Source of the DNA: Pseudoxanthomonas sp.
GTDB lineage: Bacteria; Pseudomonadota; Gammaproteobacteria; Xanthomonadales; Xanthomonadaceae
Direction: 5' to 3'
NCBI RefSeq assembly: GCF_035999195.1
Contig: NZ_DASYGY010000004.1
Coordinates: 310,001-374,000 of the forward strand
Length of the DNA: 64,000 nt
Shown: piece after piece, positions 7,989 to 15,789 of the stretch
How the letters are laid out: each line of letters opens with the position of its first letter
How positions within the stretch are numbered: the stretch's first letter is position 1
Notes under the pieces: generated by a model
Told to the model about the DNA's origin: nothing
Seen by the model: the letters and a program-made list of their open reading frames with translations, nothing else
The model's database searches: none
Made by a program: the position numbers and the translations under genes

Positions 7989-8342
7989 ATGGCATTCACC
8001 ACCACCGCCTCCGGCCTGCAGTACGAAGACACCGTCGTCGGCAGCGGCGTCGAGGCCAAGCCCGGCAGCAACGTCACCGTGCATTACACCGGCTGGCTGT
8101 ACGAGAACGGCGCGCAGGGCGCCAAGTTCGATTCCAGCAAGGACCGCGACGAACCCTTCATCTTTCCCCTCGGCGACGGGATGGTCATCAAGGGCTGGGA
8201 CGAAGGCGTGCAGGGCATGAAGGTGGGCGGCCAGCGCACCCTCATCATCCCCGCCAACCTCGGCTACGGCGCCCGCGGCGCCGGCGGCGTCATCCCGCCC
8301 AACGCCACCCTGAAGTTCGACGTGGAACTGTTGGGGACCTGA
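7989..8342 (+). CDS. FKBP-type peptidyl-prolyl cis-trans isomerase
   Basis: 117 aa with no signal peptide, so probably cytoplasmic. It is essentially a single FKBP domain: VTVHYTGWLYENG, KFDSSKDRDEPF, FPLGDGMVIKGWDEGV, GMKVGGQRTLIIP, LGYGARGAGGVIPPNATLKFDVELL. The aromatic and hydrophobic pocket residues of FK506-binding isomerases (Tyr, Phe, Asp, Val-Ile, Trp, Tyr) are all in place. AAGGAACACCCC precedes the ATG. It catalyses isomerisation of Xaa-Pro bonds during folding. It is followed within 6 bp by a palindromic repeat. Confidence 0.95.
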   Translation: MAFTTTASGLQYEDTVVGSGVEAKPGSNVTVHYTGWLYENGAQGAKFDSSKDRDEPFIFPLGDGMVIKGWDEGVQGMKVGGQRTLIIPANLGYGARGAGGVIPPNATLKFDVELLGT

Positions 8343-8347
8343 GGATC

Positions 8348-8418
8348 GTAGGGCGGGCCTCGGCCCGCCATCGCACGCGATCCGTACACGTCGAACGGCG
8401 GGCCAAGGCCCGCCCTAC
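8348..8418. repeat. Palindromic repeat, family A
   Basis: GTAGGGCGGGCCTCGGCCCGCC and GGCGGGCCAAGGCCCGCCCTAC arms. It lies immediately downstream of the FKBP gene. Confidence 0.85.
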
Positions 8419-8463
8419 CGCGATCCCGAAGGTCGCGTTCGCAGCCATGCAAGAGGTCGCGCC

Positions 8464-9111
8464 ATGGAGAAAGGTTTGCGCATCATTCTGTGGTTGGTCT
8501 GCGCCATGGCGGCCATTGAGCCAGCCATGGCCGCAAAACGCATACCGCTGACCGATGCGCATTACTCGGGCGCGGTCACTGCCCAGTCGTCTGCCTCTGT
8601 CGTCGTGGAGAGCACCACGTTCACGCCTGACGAACAGACCTGGTCGGACCTGGCGATGGCGGGTGGCATGTATATCCCTGTTTTCGGAAAGACCAAAACG
8701 GAGTTCTTCTTCAATCCTCCGGATCAGGAAGCGCTGGCGTCGATACTGGCAGCAGAACTTGAGCGGGTCGGCATCTTCGCCCCGACGGGTACCGCCGCCC
8801 AAGCGGTCATGCCGATCAGGCTGATCTTCAAGAAGGGCACGTACCGGCATGCCGACAATACCTACACTCTGGACGTCGCGATGGCATGGACGGACGCACA
8901 TGGCGTGCCCATCGAGAAGAACTACACCCTCAACTCCCATGCGCGCCTGACCCGCTGGCAGAAGCTCAACACCAGCGTGTGGCAAGGCAAGATGTATCTC
9001 GTGCGGGAAGCGTTGGACGTCATGATTCCCGACATCCAGCAGTCGCTGAATGGCGAAGCGCCGGAGAAGCAGGTCGTTGGCGCGGCCAGCGCGCCGACGG
9101 ACCAGGAGTAA
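8464..9111 (+). CDS. Exported hypothetical protein
   Basis: 215 aa. A cleavable signal peptide is clear: a basic start, the hydrophobic stretch ILWLVCAMAAI, and an AMA-A cleavage site at about residue 23. The mature protein begins KRIPLTDAHYSGAV and has alternating beta-type and helical segments with no cysteines or metal motif. It is probably periplasmic and may be tethered or assembled with other envelope proteins. A family-B/A repeat region separates it from the FKBP gene. I do not recognise the family; the overall pattern is that of a small periplasmic beta/alpha protein. Confidence 0.65.
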   Translation: MEKGLRIILWLVCAMAAIEPAMAAKRIPLTDAHYSGAVTAQSSASVVVESTTFTPDEQTWSDLAMAGGMYIPVFGKTKTEFFFNPPDQEALASILAAELERVGIFAPTGTAAQAVMPIRLIFKKGTYRHADNTYTLDVAMAWTDAHGVPIEKNYTLNSHARLTRWQKLNTSVWQGKMYLVREALDVMIPDIQQSLNGEAPEKQVVGAASAPTDQE

Positions 9112-9140
9112 CGCGACGCGGGAACGACTGCGTCCGCAGC

Positions 9141-9204
9141 GCGGGCCTAGGCCCGCCATCGCACGCCATCCGTACCATCGAACGGCGGGCCGAGGCCCGC
9201 CCTA
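9141..9204. repeat. Palindromic repeat, family A
   Basis: GCGGGCCTAGGCCCGCC and GGCGGGCCGAGGCCCGCCCTAT arms. It lies between the exported protein and the convergent gene at 9229. Confidence 0.8.
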
Positions 9205-9228
9205 TGCGGCCATGCAGCAGCGCTAGGC

Positions 9229-9672
9229 TTAGCGCTGGCGCGTCTCCCCACTCGGGCCTTCGGCTGAGCCGAAAATCTTCCTGCAGTTTTCCTTGTTGGC
9301 GGGGAATTCGCACCATTTCCGGCAATACTCGAGATTGCCCTTGTAGTCGTCCCAGGCTGCCTTGCAATAGTTGTAGTAGCGCTCTTCATCGACGGTCGCG
9401 GCCGTCTGTGCGATGTCCCGAGTGATGAACGTCGCCAGCGCAAGGACCGCCGCTCCAGCCAGTGCGACCAACGACAGCCAGGCCTTGAATCGTGCCGTCG
9501 AGCCGCGATTCCGTTGCTTCACCAGGTGATCGTAGGATTCGAATTCCTGGACGCCGGCCGCATTGGTGCGTTCGAATGCCTCGCGATCCATGGCATTGGC
9601 GGTCCTGCTTGCGCCCACCATCAGATACACCGCGAAGACCACTAGCGCGACAGCGCCGAGATAACCGAGCAT
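9229..9672 (-). CDS. Membrane protein with cysteine-rich C-terminus, unknown function
   Basis: 147 aa. The N-terminal helix (about residues 3-20) is followed by a charged loop, a second membrane helix at about 66-84 and a C-terminal tail of some 60 residues with four cysteines in YCKAAWDDYKGNLEYCRKWCEF and ENCRK. Two helices with both ends on one side put the cysteine tail in the periplasm or cytoplasm together with the N-terminus. The GGGGGAAATG context gives a good RBS. It is not a family I can name. Confidence 0.65.
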   Translation of the reverse strand: MLGYLGAVALVVFAVYLMVGASRTANAMDREAFERTNAAGVQEFESYDHLVKQRNRGSTARFKAWLSLVALAGAAVLALATFITRDIAQTAATVDEERYYNYCKAAWDDYKGNLEYCRKWCEFPANKENCRKIFGSAEGPSGETRQR

Positions 9673-9819
9673 TTCCCCCTCCCGCTACCCGTTGATGGAG
9701 GCCGCAGCCCCACCACCTATACGTGGATTCTGCGCCTTGAACGGAAGATTCCACATCCCAATAGGTGGTGCAAGCGATCTGCCGCGGGCGAACCGCCTTT
9801 CACCTAGCAACGCAGCAAG

Positions 9820-9890
9820 GTAAGGCGGGCTCAAGCCGGCCATCGCATGCGATAGGTAACTGTCGAACGGCGGGCCAAGGCCCGCCCTAT
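9820..9890. repeat. Palindromic repeat, family A
   Basis: GTAAGGCGGGCTCAAGCC and GGCGGGCCAAGGCCCGCCCTAT arms. Its right end contains the TAG stop of the minus-strand gene at 9887. Confidence 0.8.
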
Positions 9891-10468
9891 GGCTTCCCGC
9901 GCAACTCGGCCAGCTGCGCCTCAAGCGCCGCGATGCGCCGGTCGCGCTCGTCCAATGCACGCTGCACGTCTTCGGCCTCGAATCTGATCGGGATGTACTT
10001 CGGGCAGTTCCAGTCGAAGGCTTCCATGTGGATCGTCATGGTGCGTTCGGTGCGCGCTTCGCCCGGTGACTCCTCGACACTCAGCCGGCCCAGCAGCTTC
10101 AACCGTTGCCGGTGGGTGTAGTCCATCAGGATCAGGGCCACGCGGTCGTCGTTGGCCACGTTGCCCACGCTGATGAACTGGCGGTTGCCGGGCAGGTCGG
10201 TGAAGGTCAGCGTGGTGGCATCGACCACGCGCAGGAAACCCGGGGTTCCGCCGCGATGCTGCACGTAGGGCCAGCCGGTTTCGGACACGGTGGCCATGTA
10301 GAAGCTGCGCTGCGCGTGGATGAAGGCCGCTTCATCGGCGCCGAGTTTGGCGTTGCGCACCTCCTCGCCGGACTCGAACGCGCGTGCGTACTGCGCGCGG
10401 CTGCCCTCGCGCGCCTGCACCTCGCGGACCGCAGGGGTGAAGGCGATGGTGGCGAATGCGTGTCTCAT
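9887..10468 (-). CDS. Pyridoxamine 5'-phosphate oxidase-like flavin-binding protein
   Basis: 193 aa from ATG 10468; upstream frame extensions run into a repeat and lack an RBS. The central section shows the split-barrel FMN-binding pattern: FYMATVSETGWPYVQHRGGTPGF, then LTFTDLPGNRQFISVGNV and RVALILMDYTHRQRLKLLGRL. This is the arrangement of the PNPOx-like family in which the substrate is usually unknown (HugZ/general-stress type). A C-terminal extension ending in a short coiled coil (ERDRRIAALEAQLAELRG) could dimerise it. Its stop codon lies inside the family-A repeat at 9820-9890. Confidence 0.85.
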   Translation of the reverse strand: MRHAFATIAFTPAVREVQAREGSRAQYARAFESGEEVRNAKLGADEAAFIHAQRSFYMATVSETGWPYVQHRGGTPGFLRVVDATTLTFTDLPGNRQFISVGNVANDDRVALILMDYTHRQRLKLLGRLSVEESPGEARTERTMTIHMEAFDWNCPKYIPIRFEAEDVQRALDERDRRIAALEAQLAELRGKP

Positions 10469-10492
10469 GTCGGTCTCCAAGGGGGCCACGAC

Positions 10493-10580
10493 GTAGCCCG
10501 GGTAAGCGCATAGGGCGGGCTCAAGCCCACCATCGCATCGTGTCCGCACTCATCGAGCGGCGGGCCAAGGCCCGCCCTAC
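10493..10580. repeat. Chimeric palindromic repeat, family B joined to family A
   Basis: The left 18 bp (GTAGCCCGGGTAAGCGCA) are the left end of family B. They continue directly into TAGGGCGGGCTCAAGCCCACC and a complete family-A right arm. The family-A element therefore seems to have inserted into, or recombined with, a family-B copy. The right end provides the TAG stop of the peptidase gene at 10577. Confidence 0.75.
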
Positions 10581-12007
10581 GGCATCGCCAACACCTGCGC
10601 CGGTCCGCCGGTGACCTTGCCGCGCGTCTTCGCGGTCTCGCCGAGGTAGGCGAGCGCGAACTGGGCGAACTTGACGCTGTGCTGCGCGCTCTCGCCCATC
10701 GTCGCCAGGGTGTCGTACGGCGTGTGGATGTAGCGGAAGCTGCCATTCGGATCGCCGGCCTCGAACATCATCGCCGCCGGATAGCCCGCATGGGTCCACG
10801 ACGCATGGTCCGAACACGCGTACCCGCAGGCCACGCTGCCGCGGGTCAGGCCGCGCGGCGCCAGGTAGGTGTCGAAGAGGGTGACGAAGAAGGCCTTCAG
10901 CTCAGTGTTGGAGTAATCGCTGATCAGCTTCATGTCGGTGACCGCGCCGGACTTGTAGTTGGTCATGTCCACCTGCAGCACGCTCACCACGTTGACGCCG
11001 CCGGCGCGGAAGGACTGCGCGATGGCATGCGATCCGCGCAGACCGACTTCCTCCGCCGCATAGCCCATGAACTTCACCGTGCGCCGCGGCTGCCAGCCGT
11101 CGGCCAGCGCGATGCGCAGCGTCTCGGTGAGCGTGGCGATGCCGGAGGCGTCGTCGTCGGCGCCCGGCGCGTGCTGCTCGGGGTCGTAGGGATTGCTGCC
11201 GTTGATCGAATCCAGGTGCGCGCCCAGCACCACCACCTCGTGCGGCAGGTCGCTGCCGCGGATCGTGAGGATGACGGAGGGCTGCGTGCCGCAGTTCGCG
11301 CAGGCGGTGAACAGCTCGGTGGTGACGTCCTCGCGGCCGGCCGCCAGCGACTGCCAATGGTCGCGGATCCACTCCGCCGAGGTCCTGCCGTGCGTGCTGG
11401 CGAAGTAGCGGTTGCGGTAGCCCGACAGGTGGCGGATGGTCGCGTACAGCCTCTGCTCCTGCACCTGCGGCAACCAGCGGTTCACCGTGTCGTGGTTGTC
11501 GAGCGTGTAGCCGGCAAGCATCGACTTCGCCATCGCCTGTTTGGCCCGGTCGGCCTGCACGAAGGTCTCGGCCTGCGCGCGCGTGGGGAACGCGAAGTAG
11601 CCGCCGCAGCGGCGTTCGTTGACGTGCACGTGGTCGCTGATCGCGCCCAGGCGATCGGCGCGCGTCTCGGCGATCACCAGCGGCTGGCCGGTGCTGTCGT
11701 GCTCCGCGACGGCCTCCCGCGCCAGCCCACGGATGCCCTGCCACGTATCGCGCGAGGTCACGATGTACACGGAGGCGAAGGGATCAGTGGACGACGGTGC
11801 GGTGGAGGCCGCGGGCGGGGCGTGCGGTGTCGCTGACGACGGTGGTGCGACGCGGTCGGCGGTCGGCGCGTTCCAGCGCACCTCGACGGACGGTGTGGCC
11901 TGCACACGCGTGCCCGACGCCCGTACCGCCTGCAGCGCGTCCGAGCGCAACAGCAGCAGGCCGATCAGCAGGGACAGCAGCAGCTTCGACAGCAAGAACG
12001 GTTTCAT
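10577..12007 (-). CDS. Secreted M28-family zinc aminopeptidase
   Basis: 476 aa from ATG 12007. A strongly hydrophobic signal peptide (LLLSLLIGLLLLRSDA) is followed by a propeptide-like region and the M28 catalytic domain. The di-zinc ligands are visible in order: H of LGAHLDSI, D of APGADDDASG, the catalytic EE of YAAEEVGLRGS, D of LQVDMTN, and H of ACSDHASW. This is the layout of bacterial leucyl aminopeptidase of the Aeromonas type, which removes N-terminal hydrophobic residues from peptides outside the cytoplasm. The stop codon is inside a repeat. A cysteine pair near TACANCG may form a disulfide. Confidence 0.9.
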   Translation of the reverse strand: MKPFLLSKLLLSLLIGLLLLRSDALQAVRASGTRVQATPSVEVRWNAPTADRVAPPSSATPHAPPAASTAPSSTDPFASVYIVTSRDTWQGIRGLAREAVAEHDSTGQPLVIAETRADRLGAISDHVHVNERRCGGYFAFPTRAQAETFVQADRAKQAMAKSMLAGYTLDNHDTVNRWLPQVQEQRLYATIRHLSGYRNRYFASTHGRTSAEWIRDHWQSLAAGREDVTTELFTACANCGTQPSVILTIRGSDLPHEVVVLGAHLDSINGSNPYDPEQHAPGADDDASGIATLTETLRIALADGWQPRRTVKFMGYAAEEVGLRGSHAIAQSFRAGGVNVVSVLQVDMTNYKSGAVTDMKLISDYSNTELKAFFVTLFDTYLAPRGLTRGSVACGYACSDHASWTHAGYPAAMMFEAGDPNGSFRYIHTPYDTLATMGESAQHSVKFAQFALAYLGETAKTRGKVTGGPAQVLAMP

Positions 12008-12058
12008 GTCGCTTCCCCCGGAGGACGCCTGCGGCCACGGGGGCACGCTACCACTTCG

Positions 12059-12125
12059 ACGGGCTCATGCCTGCCATCGGACACCGCGGCGGATGGGCGG
12101 AGCGGTGGGCCAAGGCCCACCCTAC
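12059..12125. repeat. Palindromic repeat, family A (degenerate left arm)
   Basis: Left arm CGGGCTCATGCCTGCC has decayed; right arm GCGGTGGGCCAAGGCCCACCCTAC is intact. It lies just upstream of the peptidase start, between two divergent genes. Confidence 0.6.
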
Positions 12126-12146
12126 GCGGGAGCGCATCTTGCAGCC

Positions 12147-12231
12147 GTCGCCCGGGGCCGCAGCAAACCCGGGAGGGCGTGGCACCGGACGGGTCCGAGT
12201 CCGGGTGCGGCCGTTGGCCTTGTCCGGGCCA
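12147..12231. repeat. Degenerate family-B repeat
   Basis: GTCGCCCGGGGCCGCAGC...AACCCGGG and CCGGGTGCGGCCGTTGGCC...TCCGGGCCA still follow the family-B pattern with several substitutions in each arm. Confidence 0.5.
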
Positions 12232-12295
12232 TGTCTCAATCACTCGCTTCACGCGTCTCGGGATAGGCTGGAACCCTCTCCCACGAGGCAACGTC

Positions 12296-12538
12296 ATGGA
12301 ACCCACGGTCCATCCCTTCTCCGACCTGTTCGCCCAACTCGGCCTGCCGGACGACCACGCCAGCATCCAGCAGTTCATCGCCACGCATTCGCCGCTGCCC
12401 GACGACATGCGGTTGGAGGAAGCGCCGTTCTGGTCGCCGGCGCAGGCACAACTGCTGCGCGAGGAGCGCCTGGACGATGCCGACTGGGCGATGGTGGTGG
12501 ATAGCCTGAACGTGGCGCTGCACGCCGACCCGATGTGA
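12296..12538 (+). CDS. DUF2789 family protein
   Basis: 80 aa. The ATG at 12296 follows ACGAGGCAACGTC. The whole length matches the pattern of DUF2789, small acidic soluble proteins of unknown function found across gammaproteobacteria: HPFSDLFAQLGLPDD, IQQFIATHSPLPDDMRLEEAPFW, then QAQLLREERLDDADWAMVVDSLN. The last six codons and stop are duplicated in the downstream tandem repeat at 12519-12736. The product is probably cytoplasmic; no partner is evident. Confidence 0.85.
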   Translation: MEPTVHPFSDLFAQLGLPDDHASIQQFIATHSPLPDDMRLEEAPFWSPAQAQLLREERLDDADWAMVVDSLNVALHADPM

Positions 12539-12736
12539 GCCCGTAGGGCGGGCTCAAGCCCGCCGATTGCGCACCATCGCGGATGGGCAGCGGTGGGCCA
12601 AGGCCCACCCTACGCGGAAGCCTGTCCCGTGCACGCCGACCCGCGGTGAGCCCGTAGGGGCTCAAGCCCGCCGATTGCGCACCATCGCGGATGGGGGCGG
12701 TGGGCCAAGGCCCACCCTGCGCGGAAGCCTGTCCCG
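12519..12736 (+). repeat. Tandem duplication of a gene end plus family-A repeat
   Basis: Copy 1 (12519-12629) and copy 2 (12630-12736) both start with TGCACGCCGACCCG, carry TGAGCCCGTAGG and a family-A element, and end GGAAGCCTGTCCCG. The copies differ by a few small deletions and substitutions. Copy 2 still carries a vestige of the end of the DUF2789 reading frame (GCACGCCGACCCGCGGTGA). The family-A elements are at 12543-12613 and 12654-12720. Confidence 0.85.
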
Positions 12737-13061
12737 TAGCCCGGGTCCGCGCGGCGAACCCGGGAGACCTGCCACGGAAAGTATCCGACTCACTGGCGGT
12801 TGCCGTCGGCCGTCTGTGAGCTGCGTGCTGCACGGGACAAGGCAGGCAGAAATGTAAATGGACGCGCATTGCGTGGTCGGGACAGACTGCGGGTGTCGGG
12901 AGCGTGTGGAATACAACACCCTCCATGGGAAATACGCACGGCCGTCCTTGACTCCGGTGGTCCACTCCCGACACCTTCCCTCGCACGCCGGCGTCGCCCG
13001 GTCAGACGCCGGCGATCGCCTTCATCCCGATGCGATCACGGGCGGTGGGCCAAGGCCCACC
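12736..13061. other. Gene-less stretch with repeat fragments
   Basis: It begins with a partial family-B arm (GTAGCCCGGGTCCGC...AACCCGGGA, 12736-12767) and ends with a half family-A unit (13044-13065). In between I see no reading frame with coding character, no RNA motif and no clear terminator. Confidence 0.5.
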
Positions 13062-13065
13062 CTAC
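13044..13065. repeat. Half copy of family-A repeat
   Basis: Only the right arm GGTGGGCCAAGGCCCACCCTAC is present. It contains the TAG stop (13062-13064 complement) of the minus-strand gene. Confidence 0.7.
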
Positions 13066-13298
13066 GGGGAGGTCGTGGGATCCACCCAGCCGTTCGCGCG
13101 TGCGAGGGCGATGGCGGCGTTCTCGGCGGATTCGCGCGTGGCGTGGCGGGTGCGGGTGACCACGTCGGCGCGGGCGCTGCCGTTGGCGATGCGGAACATG
13201 GCGCGGCCCTGCCAGTAGGCGACGCCGAGCGGATCGACTTTCTGCAGCGTCTGCACGGTCAGCTGGCGCCCGTCTTCGGTGATCGTCTTCACGGACAT
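13062..13298 (-). CDS. Small hypothetical protein
   Basis: 78 aa with a good ATG. It reads MSVKTITEDGRQLTVQTLQK, then GVAYWQGRAMFRIANGSARADV and a helix ending in ESAENAAIALARANGWV. The beta-strand start and C-terminal helix suggest a small alpha/beta domain, possibly related to short xanthomonad dsRNA-binding-like or stress proteins, but I cannot name a family. There is no signal peptide. Its stop codon is provided by a half family-A repeat. Confidence 0.6.
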   Translation of the reverse strand: MSVKTITEDGRQLTVQTLQKVDPLGVAYWQGRAMFRIANGSARADVVTRTRHATRESAENAAIALARANGWVDPTTSP

Positions 13299-13482
13299 GC
13301 CGGCACCTTACCTTCAAACGCGGCGGGCTGTCGTGACGTCTGTCGGCGGTGGGCGACGCCGATCGCGTCGGCGCAAGGGAGGGCGGCGTGCGCCCGCTGG
13401 CACATCGTCGCCGTGGTGTCGCATCCGTTCGGCCTGCGCGACGCGTAGCGCAGTGGACTCCCCGCCGACAAACGGAACACCG

Positions 13483-13878
13483 ATGCGCACGCCCCTGATC
13501 GCCGCCGCCGCGCTGGCGCTGTCCTTGTCCCTGCCCCTGCAGGCCACCCCGCTGGACGGGAGCTGGGTGGTGGACCTGTCCACTGTGCCGGGCACGCCGT
13601 ACACCCAGCCCATGCAGCTGACGCTCAACGCCGACGGCACGGTGAAGGGCAGTTTCTACAACAGCGTCATCGAGGCCGGCCGGTGGAAGGAGAGCCGCGG
13701 TCGCCTGTGCGCCAGTTTCCGCACCACCGATGGCGTGGGGCCGTACCACACCGCGGTCTGCCTGACCGGCGACACCGCCAGCGGACAGACCTGGGCCGAG
13801 CATCGCGCTTTCCTGTTCAACTGGAACGCCACCCGCGCGCCCGCGGCCAGCGGGGCTGGATCCACCCCCGGCCGCTGA
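13483..13878 (+). CDS. Secreted lipocalin-like small protein, unknown function
   Basis: 131 aa from ATG 13483, preceded by AACGGAACACCG. The signal peptide (LIAAAALALSLSLPLQA) is cleaved before TPLDGSW. The mature part has LDGSWVVDLS, QPMQLTLNADGTVKGSFYNS, GRWKESRGRLCASFRTTDG and a paired cysteine, so beta strands of a small beta-barrel of the kind that follows GxW motifs. It probably acts in the periplasm. It ends in a glycine/proline/alanine tail. It converges on nrsF, from which it is separated by 39 bp. Confidence 0.65.
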   Translation: MRTPLIAAAALALSLSLPLQATPLDGSWVVDLSTVPGTPYTQPMQLTLNADGTVKGSFYNSVIEAGRWKESRGRLCASFRTTDGVGPYHTAVCLTGDTASGQTWAEHRAFLFNWNATRAPAASGAGSTPGR

Positions 13879-13917
13879 CCGCGCCGCGTGCGTCGAAATG
13901 CGGCACGGCGTGGGGCA

Positions 13918-14580
13918 TCAGCGTTTGGCGTAACCGATCCACGCGAACAGCGGGCGGCCGAACAGCAGGCACAGCAGCGACAGCACGACCACGGCGCCCA
14001 GGTGCCACAGCAACACCATCAGCGCGGTCTCGCCGCCGTGGTACAGGCTGACGCCGGCAGCGGACAGCGCGGCGGCGCTCAGTGCCACCAGCATCGCGGT
14101 CGGCGCCGGCCGCACCACGCCGGCATGGCGCACCATCACCAGCATCAGCAGGCCCAGCGGCACGCTGGTCATGGTGATGGCCACGGCGCATTCCGAACTG
14201 ACCGCTTCCATCAGGAACGCATCCGCACCCAGCCGCGCGTAATCGCGCAGGCAGCCCCAGCCCAGCCCGCCCAGCCACAGCAGCAGCGCCGGTACCGGCA
14301 GCCACATCCACCGCGGCGAGCGTCCGGGCACGCTGATCTGGAACACCGCATACGCCGCCAGCAGTCCGGTCAGCACGCTGGCGATCCATTCCAGCAGCAG
14401 CGGCGCCTGGGCCAGGTCCGCCAGCAGGCCGGTACGCAGGCCGTAGACCGAGGCGATCATCGCGATCAGCACCGCCGCCAGTACCACCCACAGCGCCGTG
14501 CGGCGCAGCGGCGAGGAGAGCGGGCGCACCGGTTCGGCGCGCGCGGCAAGCTGGTCGATCAGGCGGCGGGTATCAGTCAT
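13918..14580 (-). CDS. nrsF: NrsF-type anti-sigma factor (DUF1109)
   Basis: 220 aa with six predicted membrane helices (about residues 27-45, 52-75, 92-107, 123-143, 152-170 and 185-205) and a short cytoplasmic N-terminus, MTDTRRLIDQLAARAEPVRPL, which is the expected sigma-binding region. This is the layout of DUF1109/NrsF, the membrane anti-sigma of Caulobacter SigF. Two periplasm-facing cysteines, in WGCLRDY and SSECAVAI, match the conserved pair through which NrsF senses metal or redox stress. The start overlaps the end of the sigma gene by 8 bp, so the two are translationally coupled. It is the last gene of the bufferin operon. Confidence 0.92.
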   Translation of the reverse strand: MTDTRRLIDQLAARAEPVRPLSSPLRRTALWVVLAAVLIAMIASVYGLRTGLLADLAQAPLLLEWIASVLTGLLAAYAVFQISVPGRSPRWMWLPVPALLLWLGGLGWGCLRDYARLGADAFLMEAVSSECAVAITMTSVPLGLLMLVMVRHAGVVRPAPTAMLVALSAAALSAAGVSLYHGGETALMVLLWHLGAVVVLSLLCLLFGRPLFAWIGYAKR

Positions 14581-15232
14581 GGGGGACGTCCTCTTTGCCC
14601 AGTGCGTGCCGGAGCGATTTCAGCGCGCGGTGGCAGGCCACCTTCAGCGCGCTGACGCTCTGCCGGCTTTCCGACGAGGCTTCATTCAACGACAGGTCCT
14701 TCAGGTGCACCAGTTCGATGGCCTGCTGCTGGCGCGGCGTCAGGTCGGCCACCGCGCGGCGTACGTGCTGCGCGGCCTGGCCGCGGGCGAGGGCATCGTC
14801 GGGGCCGGGGCTGTCCTCGTCGATGCGGTCGAACGGTTCCTCGGCCAGCACTTCGTATTGCACCCGACGCGCGCGCCGGCGCAGCACATCGATGCAGCGG
14901 CGCGTGGCGATGGTGGCCAGCCACGGCTTGAACGGGCGCCCGGGTTCGTAGGTGTGGCGCACGCCGTGCACGATGATGAGGATGTCCTGCACGGCGTCCT
15001 CCGCATCCTCGCGGTCGCCCAGGTAGCGCCGTGCGATGGCGCGCAGGTACGGCGCGATGGCGCTGAGCAGCGCGTGGTAGGCGGCGTTGTCGCCACCCTG
15101 CGCGCGCCCCATCCAGTGGCCCCACGCATCGTCGTCGCCGGCAGGCGTCTGCTGGGCGTCGGCAGGCATCGCATCGGTGCGTTGCGGCTCGACCACGACG
15201 GGTGACGGGAAAGCGAGGAGAGTGGCCATCAT
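14573..15232 (-). CDS. sigF: ECF sigma factor, SigF type, bufferin operon
   Basis: 219 aa from the first of two adjacent ATGs at 15232; starts further upstream (for example 15277) would overlap the doxX gene. Region 2 reads LSAIAPYLRAIARRYLG..EDAEDAVQDILI, with a linker, and region 4 is LTPRQQQAIELVHLKDLSLNEASSESRQSVSALKVACHRALKSLR, with a plausible helix-turn-helix. The gene is downstream-coupled to nrsF, as in Caulobacter sigF-nrsF. It should be held at the membrane until stress releases it, then transcribe its own operon through the GTAACC-N16-CGAA site upstream of bufA. Confidence 0.92.
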   Translation of the reverse strand: MMATLLAFPSPVVVEPQRTDAMPADAQQTPAGDDDAWGHWMGRAQGGDNAAYHALLSAIAPYLRAIARRYLGDREDAEDAVQDILIIVHGVRHTYEPGRPFKPWLATIATRRCIDVLRRRARRVQYEVLAEEPFDRIDEDSPGPDDALARGQAAQHVRRAVADLTPRQQQAIELVHLKDLSLNEASSESRQSVSALKVACHRALKSLRHALGKEDVPHD

Positions 15233-15257
15233 GCGGCTCGCATCGGGGTCTGCCAAG

Positions 15258-15788
15258 TCAGCGTGCGGACACGCCACAGCGGCGTGCGATCAGGGCGTCC
15301 AGCGACAGCACGCCCGGTCCGCGCGCCATGACGTACAGCAGCGACACCGCCCACAGGCCGTGCGTGGCGAACGCGGCCGGATACACGAACACCTGGATCA
15401 CCAGCGTCATCGCCAGCAGTGCCAGCGCCGACAGCCGGCTGGCCAGGCCGATCACCAGCAACAGCGGGAACACGTGTTCGGCGACCGCCGCCAAGTACGT
15501 GGCGAGCTCGGGCGGCAGCAGCGGCAGCGCGTATTCGCTGCGGAACAGTTCGATGGCGTTCTCCGAGATCCGCGGCCATTCCAACTGCACCGTGCCGCCG
15601 AGCGGGTCCAGCACCAGCCCTTCGATCTTGGTCTGCCCGGACAGCCAGAACGTCACCGCCACCGACACGCGCGCCGGCAGCGCGATCAGGCTGTGCGGGA
15701 CGCGGGCGAAGTGCGCCAGCGTTCCGGCGATGCGGCGTGCGGCGGCGCGTTGGGGTCGTGCGGTCATGGAGGTATCGAGCGTGCTCAC
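15258..15788 (-). CDS. DoxX family membrane protein, bufferin operon
   Basis: 176 aa. The chosen GTG at 15788 follows GGAG at a good distance and lies one base after the bufC stop; ATG 15767 is an alternative. Four membrane helices are predicted, with the DoxX signatures VTFWLSGQTKIEGL near the N-terminus and LLPPELATYLAAVAEHVFPLLLVIGLASRLSALALLAM, followed by VYPAAFATHGLWAVSLLYVMARGPGVLSLD. DoxX proteins are membrane partners in many redox and thiosulfate systems. In bufferin operons this gene is a common fourth member of unknown biochemical role, possibly supplying or sensing redox state. Confidence 0.9.
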   Translation of the reverse strand: MSTLDTSMTARPQRAAARRIAGTLAHFARVPHSLIALPARVSVAVTFWLSGQTKIEGLVLDPLGGTVQLEWPRISENAIELFRSEYALPLLPPELATYLAAVAEHVFPLLLVIGLASRLSALALLAMTLVIQVFVYPAAFATHGLWAVSLLYVMARGPGVLSLDALIARRCGVSAR

Positions 15789-15789
15789 A

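Noticed and set aside
15233..15277. Longer start for the SigF-type sigma
   Set aside because: Would overlap doxX and has no RBS; sigma region begins well downstream.
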